From Lunularia cruciata (lineage: Eukaryota > Streptophyta > Marchantiopsida > Lunulariales > Lunulariaceae), in the NCBI GenBank assembly GCA_948567375.1, contig OX419762.1, positions 56,934,841 to 56,998,840 of the forward strand: a DNA stretch of 64,000 nt, given 5' to 3'. Position 1 is the first letter of the stretch. Every line of letters begins with the position of its first letter. A program made the position numbers and the translations under genes. The notes under the pieces were generated by a model. It searched no databases, was not told the origin of the DNA, and saw only the letters and a program-made list of their open reading frames with translations. Shown here in pieces: positions 22,901 through 35,759 of the stretch.

Positions 22901-25900
22901 CCAGATACTTGTTGATTGCTTCTAAAAGTATCATAGCTGATTCCTCAAGTGCACCTTCAAGATCTGGAAATCCTTCCTGAAATTCTTCCTCCGAAAGAGC
23001 ATAACAGGTACTCAGAACCGCTTCTGGTATATTTAATAGTCCCACAACATCGTCACGTATATCTGCCCAGTTTGTTGACTTCAGATATTGCAGGATAACC
23101 TACCACACGAAGAATCATTGAAGTGTACAAACACATTGAATTTCCTCTAATTAATCTGTTCCACAATCTGATCGATACCCAAACTTAGAGTACTTCAAGC
23201 ATCCAGAGGCAATACATCGGACGCAATTCCACAATACATCGGACGATGCAATGTCAGGTCTATATATTGTACATGTGCCTCAAAATCATCCGATTTACCT
23301 CACGAAGATGTCAGGTTGAGCAGAGCGCTATACATCTAAATAAATACCATAACAAATTCAAGTAACTTAAATGTAGTGTGTTTTCATGACCATAGTAGTG
23401 CTACAGAGATTTAAAAATTGGGACTTATTTCGGGTTGCGTGTGAAATGGGTAAGACATTCACACTGAGACTCATGAATCAAGGAAGGAAAAAATAAGAAT
23501 AGAGAAATCAATTAAGAACAGGTACATAATGAAAGAAGTAATAGATACTTAGCTAGAGAAAGAAATGTTGAGGGTATATAATTATTGTTGAAGTGTGTTG
23601 TGAGGAGTAAAGAGGGGAGTCCGACATTGTTTCAAATAGTAAGGATTATACTCAAGCAATAGTAGTCTACGAGAAAATTAGTAATAAATGATGGTGCTCT
23701 TTAAGTTTGTCAATAGTTTGAATGCTAGACCCGGTCTGGAGGGAGGCGACATTGTTTCAAATAATAAAAATTATACTAAAGCAATAGTAGTAGTAGTAGT
23801 TTACGAGCAAATTAGTAATAAAGATGGTGCTCTTCAAGTTAGTCAATAGTTTGAATTCTAGATCCAGTATGAGACAAAATATATTCAAACATGAATATGT
23901 TAGAAGGAAATTACAGCGACGATGGATAATAATGATACCTTTTTGGCATGCGCGTGAACTTTCTCCTGCAAACCCTCTTCGTACTCAGGATTCAGTAGCT
24001 TCACGACGTATTTGACAAAGTTTTGTATACGCCGTCGACGGTATGACGTAAGGGGAGTGAGGCCTTGAGAGAGCGCCAAGTTGCTCGCTGCTCGTTCCGT
24101 GTACTCTGATGAGCCGTAAAGAAGGCACAATGCAGTTCCCAGCAGCATTTCGGTGTCAGAACTGGAGCTGTCTCCCGCCACGCCTGCTTTAACTCCTCCA
24201 GTCAGCTTCATAGCGATGGTTTCTATTTCAACCGATCTCATTTCCCGAAGGAGTTTATACCTCAAATCATGGATACACCATCGCGTCTTCGACTTTTCTT
24301 CCCACCGAGGTCCAGAATCCGTAGAATCATCCACAAGCGATATAAAGGAACATTCTTCCAGACATTTTGACCAGCGCCTGAATAAATATAGATTGCATTT
24401 ACCATATATCGCTTTGAACCATACCTTCAACACAGTTTCATCAATTCCATCCACGGAACTGATAACGAGAAAATCAAGCATTGTCTGGGCTTGAGTTGGG
24501 AAGTTATCCACCGCCATTTTCAAAGATGCTAGCACGGTGCACTGATTAGGCTCTCCGAAAGCAATTGGTCTAGAAAGATTGGACTCCACGGTCTTCAGAA
24601 CAGTGATCAACTCCTTCCTCAAACCCTTCCACCTCGCTAGGTCGTGCACGTCATCAATCGAAATGATAGAGGCCAGATTTGCTAAAATGAGAGGATTGTT
24701 ATCAACGTCCTTCACCAACGAGTCAATCTCATCCTATATAAGATCAGTAAAACAATTGTCGCCATGATTAGAATGATCCAAAATAACGGAAACACATGTA
24801 GCGGACATCTTCATTACCCAACTAATGTGTGCAGTGTCAAGTATAGATTTCGGTGGATAGGCATGATTCAAGTAGAGGTTTTTAGTGCGTCATTAGTTTG
24901 AAGTATAGATCTATTCCTCTGTCCTATCAGTCAGGACTTCAAGAACTCAACGGCAGGTAGCTACTGTTAGAATATTCTGTTGTGCAACAACAGATGCGTA
25001 CAAGATTCATTTGTAAACCAAATTGGCTCATATGTACCTGGATATCTGCTGCAAACTCTTTCGATTTCCACCCCACAATATGGTTCCCGAGGATTCTTTT
25101 AGCTTCCTCTGCACTCGGCTTCCCTATTTGTACACAAGCGACTCCCCCCTCCGGCCATAGTTCCTGTGGTCTTCTCTGGGTCGTCACTAGATACTGAATC
25201 TTAAAGCTGGTCCCAGATGCTGTTCTTATCGGCATAAGTACATCCCCCAAGATTTGTTGATGCCAGACATCGTCAAGAATTATTAGCAATCTACTGCGCA
25301 CGCGTGATTCAAGTCTCGCAATGAGTATTCTTCGTAGATCGCCAACCTCCGATTTGCGATTATCGTCAACAGCATCTGCTTCCACTTTGTAGCCCAGTTC
25401 CTCTCGCAGTGAAAATAACAACGATTTAGAATCTGCGTTTCTTCCGCAAACGAAAAAGTAAACGCCGTCCTGAAATGTGTTTGCCAAACTTGATGATGTT
25501 GGGGACTTGGATTCGCTGTAATAGGTCAGGGCCATGTGCTTAGCTAAAGTTGATTTCCCCTGACCTGACTCACCATATAAAATGGTGATATATTGGGCGG
25601 AATCGTCTCTATCTAGCTTTCCCCGAATTTCTCTCACAGTTTTCTCCAAGGGTACGTACTTCCCATCAGGAAAAAATCTGAATGGAGCCTTAATCATCCT
25701 CGTTTCTTCCTCAACCAATTGTTTCGTCTCACGTCTCTCCTTGATGCCCTTCGCAATACTGTCAAATGCCTCGTTGACTTCACTCAGACTCGAAGACCAC
25801 TGCTGAGGAACACTCACTTTGTTCCAGAGCCTCCAACAACAACTCTTCCCCTTGCTCGCTTCAAAATCGTTCACTGATCTCTGCAACACGTCAGAGGCTC

Positions 25901-26114
25901 TTTCCAGTTGAGGTCTCATAGGATCATCAAGGGCCACTGGATACTTGTTCAGTAGTTCAGCCCATTCTGCTTTCCTCTCTTCGAACTCCTGCAACTTGAG
26001 AGGAAAAGTCTTCATGTCATTTGATGCTTGGTTGTAGTTATCACGTATTGTGCTCACTGTATTGGTGACCTTCGAAAGGATCTCCAACAGAGCATTGGCT
26101 TCAGAAAGCGCCAT
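19925..26114 (-). CDS. NB-ARC immune receptor with ARM and TPR repeats (four exons)
   Basis: Minus-strand exons: 26,114-25,038, 24,733-23,939, 23,099-20,587 and 20,126-19,925. Donors are CAG/GTACAT, AAG/GTATCA and AG/GTCAGT; acceptors are TATATAG, GTGGTAG and TTGTAG. Together they encode about 1,528 residues. Residues 1-170 form a helical N-terminal domain. P-loop GESGQGKST is at 181-189, kinase-2 LLIILDDVW at 276-284, an LVTTQRR block near 309-315, NPLIL (GLPL position) at 372-376 and RWCIHDL (MHD position) at 510-516. Residues ~640-1420 are armadillo-like helical repeats (for example EQIASHPGALDGLV). From ~1435 on there are TPR-like helices (ALEDFDRAIQ, MKDYDGALSDLN). Plant NB-ARC proteins are ATP/ADP switches that signal cell death on pathogen detection; here ARM/TPR replaces the usual LRR sensor, which is inference. 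The final TPR is cut short by a frame change. Confidence 0.85.
20191..20510 (-). mobile_element. Non-autonomous Helitron in intron 3 (3' end clear)
   Basis: On the minus strand an 11-bp perfect hairpin (ATGTCCGTGGC, loop GAA, complement; plus 20,198-20,222) is followed by CATCTAG and then T. Hairpin plus CTAG before a host T is the standard plant Helitron 3' terminus. The 5' end (TC after A) is less sure; the best candidate is A/TCAATAAAAT at plus 20,510. The element is absent from the equivalent intron of duplicate copy 1. The body is AT-rich with no Rep/helicase coding. Confidence 0.6.
23615..23866. repeat. 125-bp tandem duplication in intron 2
   Basis: CGACATTGTTTCAAATA occurs at about 23,622 and again at about 23,747, with ~125 bases following in parallel (AGCAATAGTAG, AAATTAGTAATAAA, GATGGTGCTCTT, GTCAATAGTTTGAA). 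The second unit has an extra (GTA)n run. It lies within intron 2 of the receptor gene. Confidence 0.85.
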
Positions 26115-26235
26115 TTATCTGCAACAAACCAATCGTCCAAAAGTCTTAAATAAAACCAGAAGGGCAGAATTCAGTATTAAAAATCGTGAAGAAACCTAAT
26201 GACTGATGAAGTGAGTGCTCTTCTATATATGGAGA
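26105..26235 (-). promoter_or_regulatory. Candidate leader acceptor and TATA box of the receptor gene
   Basis: Immediately before the chosen start codon the minus strand reads TTTGTTGCAG then ATAA then ATG, which looks like a 3' splice site and suggests a leader intron ending 4 bases before the start. About 115 bp upstream, minus strand CCATATATAGAAG (plus 26,220-26,231) is a TATA-box-like sequence. Both are candidates only; if the leader intron is real, the promoter lies further right. Confidence 0.3.
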
Positions 26236-28971
26236 TGCACATAATAACCGTAATTGAATTGAATTAGTGGGAAACCTGACAGTTGGTAGTACAGCTGGGA
26301 TAGCTATCGAAACAAAGCGATCGAGGAGAGGTGGATGATCGGGCTTGTAGCTTTACAATCCATCCGAATCCTCTGTCGATGCTGTCTCAGGAAACTGGAT
26401 CTATCAGGACCGAGTATTAAATGCTTATGTACCGTTGTCACGAAACAGCACATGAGAGTGGACTGTCTTTCCCATTTAGCTAACCCATTTCGTAATCTAT
26501 AGATACGCCTTTTCTCTCATCTATAGATTACTTCTATAGACTTCTCGTTTGCCAGACTTCAGAACCTGTCATCCTCAATAGTGCTTACCCCGGAATCAAC
26601 CCTCGTTATACTTAAAGGTTCGGTGGCGAGAGAACACCCCTTTTGTCATGCCAAAATCCATGATTCAGTTTACACTTTCTTCATAGCAAAGCAGAAAGTT
26701 ACCTTTTTGAAGATGATTCAAAATCCAGTTTGCTCCCAACATCATAGGGTTTAACTTAGTAAACCTCCCGTTCCGGAATCCTCTCATGTAAATTTTAGGG
26801 CATGATGTTGCTATGTTCTTAAAGTGTAAGAAATTTTATGACTTATCACCATTATAACTTTAATTGAAAATGACAATTGAGGCCCAAAAAAATCTATCAT
26901 GACGTTTATAACACAATCCTCACCTTAAATTATCGATAGAATTTGTTATTATGTTTCTTAAATTCAGATCAGCTTGTAGAAGGGACCCACTGTCCATTCG
27001 AGCGATGTTTCTTGTAAGTTTGCAACTTGTAAGGCTTGTTTCATCATGTTGTACAATTATTTCATAAAAGTTCACAAAGAATTTTCATTTTTCTTTCACA
27101 GCACATATAAAATATTGGAGTTACCAAGAACAATTTTATCTGAGATTAAAGTTTCTAAACACCCATCATAGCAAATATCCTATTCTCCAACATAAACTAC
27201 ATACGAGGACGTATAAATATTTTCCTCTAACTTTCTTACTATCTACATTTTAGAAAGTTTTATGATTAGTATGTGTAGATAGAGGAATATGAGTTTGTTC
27301 AATAATCTTAGATTTTCATTCAAGTTTGTTGCTTGTTTATTATAGGTTTAGACGTGATATACGTGCTTTCTTCACTGCGGTTACCATGATATCACGATTG
27401 TACTCGTACTGAAATAAAAGTTGTAGTTGGGTCACAACCATGTGGGGGCTCAATACAAATACAAAACACATATGTATTCGCTGTAGGCTTTACTGAAAAA
27501 GATATCTATCTATGCATCTTTTAAAAGAAGAGGGCGACCGCGTAGAAAACACGAAGGATGGGAAGATCTCATGAAGGTGAGACAAAATGAATTTTTTTCA
27601 TAAATGATCTATGCACTTTTTGTATATCAACTTACCCAAAGTTATCCTAGGAAAGTTATCTCTTATGATACCCTCCTAATAATCATTGGTACAGAACACC
27701 ATATGCTCATCCGTCGAGGCCCCAAAATTACTATGTATCCGCAGAGTAGATTAGCCCGGCACCGGCCTAATGTATTTCCAATTATAATTCTCCAGGTTAG
27801 AGTTTATTATCAACATCCACGTCTTACGATAACTCTCTCGCAATATATTTTTCAACAAACTTTAATGCCAGAGGCTGTGGCTGTCAGAAGGTGGGTTAGC
27901 TATAGCCCTTTGACATGGTTACTTTCCATCTAGCATAAATGAGAAAATAGCTTAAAATTTCCCTTTCCCAATAATATAAAAGAATATAATTATAGAAATG
28001 AATCCAAAAATAATATACAAATGAAAAGCTTTTAAAAGTAAAAAGAAATTGATAATTCAGTTCAATGATCTTTTTGTTACTTTACAAATAGGTGAAGGAT
28101 CCTTATAGACTACACGCAGCGCATCTCGTATTGAGAAAATAAATAATGACGATTAATAAAAAAATGGGTTAGCTGCGAAGGAGCTAAAGTTAAATTGATA
28201 TATTAAATTTATTTATGATTCTTTTAGTAAGAAGTGATAGTGAAGTGAATATATGTTATTACGAAGCACATAATAATTATCTGTTTCAAATATTGGGTCG
28301 ATGCAGGAACCGGAACAATGTTTAATTTTTTTAAATATGTTATAACCAATTTCAACTTTCAAGTAAACTCAAAATCTCCATTAAAGTAAATATCGAACAT
28401 TAAACATTATGTATGCATCAGACCATCTCGGTCAAAGGACAAATTTTTCTTACACTTGGAACAAAGTACAACTGCACCTCCATAAGTGTAGCCTTGACAG
28501 GTGCAATACAATGTTAAGTGCAAGGCCAAGATAAACTAATCAAATATAATTAAAAGTGTTTTTTCGCCGTGTGCTAGATTTTGCGATTCTCATTAGATTA
28601 CATAACATTTTCATAAATACAGCTTTGATTAAAGGCAAAATAAAAAATGTATGTACTTACCCGACGAGCGAAATGGTGCGTCACAAGTATAAATACCATT
28701 ACTATATATCACAACTAAATTTTCCAGTTTATCTATACAAATAATAGTTTATAGAATATCATCATAAGTTGAATCGGCTGGGGAAACTTTGTTCCTCAAT
28801 CCATTCCCTCAAAATATTTCCATCCAGAGCTTTCTGATTCGGATATCAATCAAATTCTTGGTTCAGTCAGCGATGGAGTGATAAAAACTCGTCTATACGT
28901 TTTATGTACCTGTAGTGAGGATCTACTTCAAGATCTATTCCCTCAAAGCTTTAATAGTTTGGTGTACAATG

Positions 28972-29007
<36 letters not shown>

Positions 29008-29600
29008 AGAGAAAGGAGATCATGCTTTGGTTTTAACTGGAACTTTGAATATCATCATAAGTTAATCACCAATTCAAATGTAAATGACAACAGTAAATGG
29101 CATTGATTCGAATTCGGAACTCATTCTATACAGACAAATATACTTTGATAAGCAATAGAAGCTTGACACAAAGACTTCTTGACAGGTAGTTAGTTGATGC
29201 AAATAATGTTTGGTTTTCTAAATAAAATACTTAAAATATAAATAAATATTATTTTAATTTAAAAATATTATTTTAATTTATTTCTAATTTTCTTCTATTT
29301 TTAAAATTTAATTATATGTTTCCTTTATATTATATTAACATATAATTACATTGAAAATAAAATATATACACCATCCAAATCAGACATTCAATTCATACAA
29401 ATTTATCTTTTTAACTCTGCTGGCCACATGCAATAGTGCAAGGACCTTACACATACAAGTGTACCGTCCACTCCCAGAAGTTTAGAACTTTCATTGATTC
29501 ACCTGCAACCAATCATGGATTAGAATGCGGCAGTCGCTGTATGGTGAGCTGAGGAAATGATACCAACAGCGCACAACAGTCTGGACGGCTTGGTCGTCGC
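26236..29600. other. Upstream region, no recognised gene
   Basis: AT-rich DNA with no coding I can identify. The longest open frame (27,604-27,933, plus, 109 codons) has no known domain. The stretch 29,220-29,350 is almost pure A/T. Confidence 0.4.
28973..29004. repeat. (TA)n microsatellite
   Basis: About 16 uninterrupted TA units, followed by an AAAGAGAGAAAGG purine run. Confidence 0.9.
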
Positions 29601-29639
29601 AAATCGCGGCAAAGTAAAAGAGATTCGGAACTACCATGA

Positions 29640-30994
29640 TACACGTGAGACATTACGTCAGCTTGGTGTGGTATTCTGCTATTTGCTCTTGGCTTGGAGT
29701 TTTCTATGGCAAAGGTGGTCACGATATGAACTAGGCCAACTGTTCTAGCATACGTAACGTGTATCCTCTTTGTCTTGCTTACTTTCAACAAAACTAGAAT
29801 GGGGCCCAGCCCCATTCTACCTCTTTTGTCTCTCCCCCTTGTGTTATATGTGGTCGACTTTTCATCTTTCAACAAAAGTGGGATTTCAACTTTTTCAACC
29901 ACAAGTGCAAGTGCACTGCTGCGAAGCTTCTAGAGATTTCAGTGTGACTGCGACTGATGGTGGTCCACCCAGTTCATTAATTTTGTAGTCCAAAATTTTT
30001 ATGTAGCTAATTCTTGATGAGTGTCGGAAAGTCGGACCTTAGTCATTTTACTGGGAAGATTTTCACTCACGTTTCAATGGTGAGTGTCCCGTGACGGTAA
30101 CTTATCACCGTTCCTTCCTCTTGCAGTTACGAGATGCTCGATCTGTCGCAATCTTTGGTGGACTTCTTCAAACTCTCCTTCTCACAGACTTTGCGGCACT
30201 TGTAATAGTTCTATCTTCAGTTTTTTCTTCTATACATAATATGTCTTAACTTGCACCGGATTCCGTTTTCCAATACTCGCGATGTCCTAGATCCTGTGGT
30301 GATGTCATCAGTGATTGTGGTTAACTTGTATTTTGAACAGCTTCCATATACAATTAAACTTGTGTTGTACTAGTCAACTAGAAGTATTTAGAGTACTTGC
30401 CTGTTTCATTACTGTATTTTGTCTACATTTAGTAGTAGGTTTAAATTTCCTAAGGGCCTGTGATTGAAGGTTCGGGGCCAGGAGTAAATTCCGTTGAGCC
30501 TCTGGTTGTGTTGCGTGCCTGCAGCTCTGCGGAGTAAAGCTGTATGAGGGTGTACTCGTAGGTGTATTCTTGTTGATGTCCTCAGCAGCAGTGGTAATTA
30601 TTTCCATTACCTTACCATCACATACCTACCTTCTGCTAGAGTGCATATAACATATCATTGCCTAATTCTAAACGTTTTTGCCAGCTTAGAAGAGTCATGT
30701 GATCTTCTTGTACCGAGCTAGACTGAAATTGTTAGAAATGCATGACGGTCACATTCTTTTAGTGATCTCGAAAGTTCCCTCCTGATTATGAGCCCTGAAA
30801 CGACCACGAGAGATAGTGGAACCCAAAAATATCGTTCAAGAGGATCGGACTAGCACTGAGCACAGATCCGAGAAACCTTAGCACGTCTAAACAACGAAAA
30901 AGACAAAAGTTCGCAGGTTCTGAAGTTTATTGTGGATAAGATTACTGTCAACTCCATTCATGGTCAGATTACTGCTGGGACACTCATCCTTCAG
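29640..30994 (+). pseudogene. KEA-type K+/H+ antiporter fragment
   Basis: Eroded exons of a plant K+ efflux antiporter can be read on the plus strand. Exon a (to 29,714) has QLGVVF, then after a one-base deletion LFALGLEFSMAK, and a donor AAG/GTGGTC. Exon b (from 30,127, acceptor TTCCTCTTGCAG) continues LRDARSVAIFGGLLQTLLL. A further piece near 30,302 reads MSSVIVV, where the family has MSSTAVV. Exon c (30,917-30,994, acceptor TCGCAG, donor CAG/GTGCAA) encodes VLKFIVDKITVNSIHGQ and then ITAGTLILQ, in frame with the family's order. KEA proteins exchange K+ for H+ across endomembrane or plastid membranes. The frameshift and missing N- and C-terminal exons indicate a pseudogene fragment. Confidence 0.7.
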
Positions 30995-30999
30995 GTGCA

Positions 31000-31735
31000 A
31001 TATTTTGAACTAATTTTCTTAAGCAGTTCGACTTTCTTCCATGCGTTTTGTGGGTTTCTGTATGCTCGTCCAGGCGGTCTCCTTGAGTAGGAGGGTCGTT
31101 CTGAAGAGTGATTTGGAATTCCCGTAATGGATTTCCCATTGCAAGAAGTCTGCACTTGACATAGAATGTGTTGGTTTATAGTGTGGTGCATTTAGAATCA
31201 GTCTATCGTTTGTGTTATACTTGAGCTTTTGCTACTCAATAAATGATTCTACTTTAGATCCCTGAAAGGATAAGATTAGAGCTCACAAGATAGCAATGAC
31301 AAAATTGCCCTTTTTGCGTTTCCCAAATGGCCACTTATGTACTCAAAGTTATTGCTACAGCCTGCAAGTCCATAATCAGCTGTTTAAAGTGCAGCCTTTC
31401 TGGCTATGCAATGAAAGTGATATTAAGCTGAAAGGATTTTAAACAGACTGATTGTTGGTCTGAATATTGCAGGTTTGTGTTGTGTGTCTGCTTTTTGTTC
31501 TATTTCCAACATTGAATGCACATTACGATTTAAGATCATCTAGATGATCTAACGGGCTCTTTGTTTGACTTTTGCCTCCTAGGGGAAGACTCTACATAGG
31601 CTGATTTTCTTATGGAAGATTGTGACAATCGATCCATTGTCAACGTACAAATAGGATAATAGGTAAGAACAGGTCATTCCCACGAGAATACAGTTTGGAA
31701 TTGGCTAGAACTGAAGAGAAAGTGTCGTAATGCCA
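31000..31735. other. No recognised gene
   Basis: The next KEA exon (normally starting DCAVGLLFALLP) could not be found here. From about 31,600 the sequence resembles the non-coding flank found near CC1 and CC3. Confidence 0.4.
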
Positions 31736-31742
31736 CAATTTG

Positions 31743-31860
31743 TCTTGGGCAAGAACCACTCCCAGACGAGGGTAGTGTAGAGGGTAGTGTTGCCCATGGT
31801 GGTGCACTATAGAAAAAGAGAAAATAAAATCACTTTCACAACAGATTTGTTCCAAGTTGC
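31743..31860. repeat. Shared non-coding block R, copy b
   Basis: Best preserved of the three blocks (others at 10,111 and 58,051). It reads AGAACCACTCCCAGACGAGG, then GGTGCACTATAG, then GAGAAAATAAAATCACTTTC. It contains a small internal duplication of GAGGGTAGTG. It lies left of minus-strand CC2. Confidence 0.55.
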
Positions 31861-32850
31861 ACTCGTAAAGGTGATGGTTCAGTTTGCATCATTGGTCAAA
31901 TGGCCCCAAAGGTCTCTCCCTCATAGTTATCTATGCTATGTATACCAGAATGTTGGTGATAATGTTCTATCCCTCCTAGAAGGTATTAACTTTGATAATA
32001 TTGCAGGTTCACAACATACTAGACTTTTTGTTATATGTGGTACTTTATGATACTCCTGGTCATCATGACCTTTCAGTGTATCACCCCAAATCTTCAGAAC
32101 CCCAAGGATCCAACACCCCAGTCAAGCCTAAGCGCCTTCTTGCACTCCACTCTTACATTACTACTTTGAGTTCCTCACCACTACTCAATCAAGCCATCAT
32201 GAAAGATACATAACACTAATATCAACACTATAAGGATTGTCGAGGTCCCTATTGCATCTACCAAATGAAAAAAGCCAATTCAAGCCCACACAAACATCCA
32301 GACTAAGTACACACAAAATTGGATGATGAAAATGTGGTTCTGAATTCTTGCATTGGATTGAACTCGTACTACTTTGGGGTTGGTCCCCTTATACTTTCCA
32401 TTACAAAATGATGGGGCATATCCAATGGCTGTGTAGTGCAACACACCCCTGATTAACTCTATTCCTATCATGGTTAACCCTAATGCAACTACTTTATTGT
32501 TCTAATTAAAATCTATGATGGCATCACCTGCAAATAGCCACTTACTACACCTCACTTTACTACCAGGCATTGGAAAAATGACCCCAATGACATGGCACTA
32601 CAAAATTTTCCTACTGTACAAACATACCACCTCCTGTTTGGTTTGTACAAGTGGTTGGTGTGGATGTGCTACCATTATGATGATAGTATCACCCTGATGG
32701 TGCCCTCCTATGACAATTCCATGATGATGCTTGACTCTGATGGTTTTGAATTTACAGGCATATACACATATTTGCAATGTACAAGGGTCCTTACTATGCT
32801 GATCCACCTTCACCTCTGCATGTTCAAATCAGCCCATCAACTTGAGCTTT
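31861..32850. other. Probable non-coding flank of CC2
   Basis: Continues from block R toward the coiled-coil ORF. Short open frames on both strands have no recognisable domain. Confidence 0.3.
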
Positions 32851-35717
32851 TTATCCTTCTAGTTCCTTTAGGATGCTAGTTAAGACATCTTGGAACTTGG
32901 CATTGATGTCCTTCCACAATAGATTGGCCGACTTGGCTAGTTGCTTGTTGGAGTATTCCTTTGCCTCCAATCCATACACCTCCACCTTCAACTCCCTCAC
33001 CTTTGTATGGTGAGCTTGAATCATGACCAACATCTCTACTTGTGCTTTTGCCAAGTTGCAATATCTTCCATGAAAATAAGAATTCACATATGCTCCTCAT
33101 CCAAGGTATCTCAAATGGACTGCATCTCCATTTCTACTTCTTGCTTGACCTGCACATGGAGGATCTGCTCCTTCTCCTCATGGTCATTGACCATGGTGGT
33201 CAATTCTTCAAATCCATTCTGGCCTTCTCTTGGTTGGTGTTATGGGTGAGTTTGTCCTTAGCACCTTGGACATGGGAAACTTTCAATTCTCATTTCAATG
33301 TTACCACTTCTTTGTCCCAAACCTTCAACTGCTCCTTCTGCTTCTTGTTCAAGTCAAAGACTTGACACTCCATCCTTACTCTAAAATTTTGAAAGGTCTG
33401 ATCTGATTGTAAGGCCCTCTGGTGTATTGTGGTCATTTCTACTTTCATCATGGCAACTTATGTATTTTGAGCACTCATTTGCTCCTCTTGTGCTTTATTA
33501 TAATCCATGAATGCTTCCTCTTGCTAGGAGGCAGCTAGCTTCATTGCCAAAGCAGTGGCCTTGGCTCTGTGCAATTCTGCATTGTGTTTCTCCTAAAGCT
33601 CTCCTTCATCCTTCTTCTACCATCTATAGGCAATGGTGGAGTAAGCATATTCTTCCTTATTCTTCTGAAACTTGGCTGCAAGCTTCTCCTCCAACTTGTG
33701 GACCTTGATGTAATGCCACGTGGGGTTTGTTCCTTCACTTTGCTACCACTTCTCTTTTGCATTCCCCCAAGACTTGTTCTTCTCTTTGATACTTCTCTTC
33801 TACAGTCACGAGTTGCTCCTTGAGTTGCATACACTCCAATGGTTCCATTGTGCATCCTCTTTGGATTAGATGTTGGTCTCATTTGAGGCATTGTCCCTTA
33901 GCTGTACAGAGTTGCTCCTTGAGCCTATGATATTGTCTTGGGCCTCAACCAATTCTTTTTTGGCCCCCCATCTTCTCCAAACTGCACTCTGAAAGTGGTA
34001 GGCTACTCTACCAGCCTCTTGTAATCCATAATTGCGGGGTTGAGCTCCTAGTAGGCACAAAGCAATTCCTCTAGGGCCCTCAATGTCGGTCCCAACACAT
34101 GAACAACCCACATTGACAATGGGGGATAGCTTGGTGCTGGCTCCACATGTCTACCTACAGATGGCCCCAATCCGGTCCTCTCTTAATGAAAGACTTTTTC
34201 TTCTTCTTCTCTTTTGGGGTGGTCCTTGTGTACCTTAGGAACCACCAGGGTGCTCTCCACTTTTGGTACCACTCAAGAGCATGATGCTACTCTTCCTTCT
34301 TCATCTGCTCTCTTGGTTATCACTACGCTGATAGCAATTTCTGGGATTGCTAATAGGTCTAAAATGGTCAAAAGAATTTTGTTACTCTAGCACTTACCCT
34401 TCTTTGTGCTTGTAAGTCTTGCCTTTTTGTTTTCCATCCTCCACCCAAATGTGATGACATTGATCTTGTATCTTTGGGTAATCTTTCTTTAGGTGGAGTC
34501 ATTATTGGTTGTTACAAAGGAGGTGGGGTGGACAAAATTTGCACTACTCCCACCTTTGGTTTGAGCAATGGAGGGGCATTCTTCTGAAATCGTGTTATTA
34601 TAGGTGTCATGCTTCTTGTCCACTGGAAATGTGCCTTCCTTGGAAGAAACATCATTGTGTCCATCTATCTCTGTTATTGGTGCAAAGGTGGATTGCACTT
34701 CCACTCCTGGTTTGCATTGCCTCCCTCTTGGTCTGCGGATAATTCTGTCTTGGAGAATTGGTTGCCTACATTTGGGATGGTCTTCTTGATGCTAGGGATG
34801 GTTTTTCATCCCTCTCTTCTTGTGTTGGCTCCACAGTGGGGTAACTTGAGAATGTTTTTCACCCCCATCTTTACTTCTTGATCCCAATTCCTTCTCACAA
34901 AGGTATTCATTTTTTGTCTGAAAAGTCCACTACTTGGGGATTAGGCTAGTGTCCTTTTCAATATATACTAGCATTATGGTTGTCTTTACTTTGTTGGAGC
35001 TTGCCCCAACAGTCTTGGAGATTTTAACCACTTCTGAATCTTGCTTTACTTTAGTATCACCTCTTTGTACTTTTGGACTTGACTATGTATTTGAGTTGCA
35101 CCTGGTGATATCTTGATGGGTTGTAGTGTGCTGGGAATAGCTTCTTCTCCTCTTTCTTCAGCAGCTTCATCCCAATGCAAAAGTGCAATAGAGAAATATA
35201 GGTGTTTACTCAAACAATCTACAATTGTTTTGTAGATTCCCACATCCATTGATAGAACATTTTTGCCAAATCCATGGGTGTTTTATTGTGCAAAAGTTGG
35301 AAGAAGGTGGCCTGACCATTTTTGACATAACTTTTATCGGTCCACTTGAATATCTTTATAGTTGATAACACATTGATATGCCTCATGGGATCATTATACA
35401 CGTGCACCTTCAAACCATTGCTTGACTTATTGTGCTTGAACTAGGCCTCAAACTTCCTTACCATTTCATGCATTGCTCAAGGCCACTTTTGGTTGAGGTA
35501 TATTGCTCGAAGGGTTGAGATGATAGTCTTAGTACTTTTTGCCAATTTTCTTTTGTCCAAGCAAACACATTGCCTTGCAAATTGGTGAAATTAAAGTTCT
35601 TCTTCTTCCAAATTTCCTATACCATTGGGGGTAAGAAAATCCCAAATCCATAATAGGAGTCACAGCCAATTGTAAAAGATTGAGATGAAGGAGAGAAATA
35701 GAAGAATGGAAGATCAC
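32851..35717 (-). pseudogene. Unidentified coiled-coil/gag-like ORF family, copy CC2
   Basis: Longest copy of the family. In minus order, near 35,570-35,550 it has FAWTKENW, as in CC1. Then comes the block IKIFKWTDKSYVKNGQATFF (35,370-35,310), the family signature. The last 2 kb is a broken series of frames with coiled-coil composition, for example EMLVMIQAHHTKVRELKVEV and KELEG near 33,000-32,860. Stops and frame shifts throughout. I cannot assign a function; position next to shared block R and the general shape (helical, charged, repeated in the genome) suggest the capsid-like ORF of a retrotransposon lineage. Confidence 0.5.
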
Positions 35718-35759
35718 ATTGGGACACTTGAATGAAAGAAATTCCTAATGCCTAGCATG

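Noticed and set aside
21325..22980. Plus-strand open frames of 69-133 codons across this interval.
   Set aside because: They are antisense shadows of exon 3 of the receptor gene, which is long, GC-richer and open on the minus strand.
29513..29902. Minus-strand open frame of 129 codons.
   Set aside because: It overlaps KEA exon a on the opposite strand and shows no recognisable domain.
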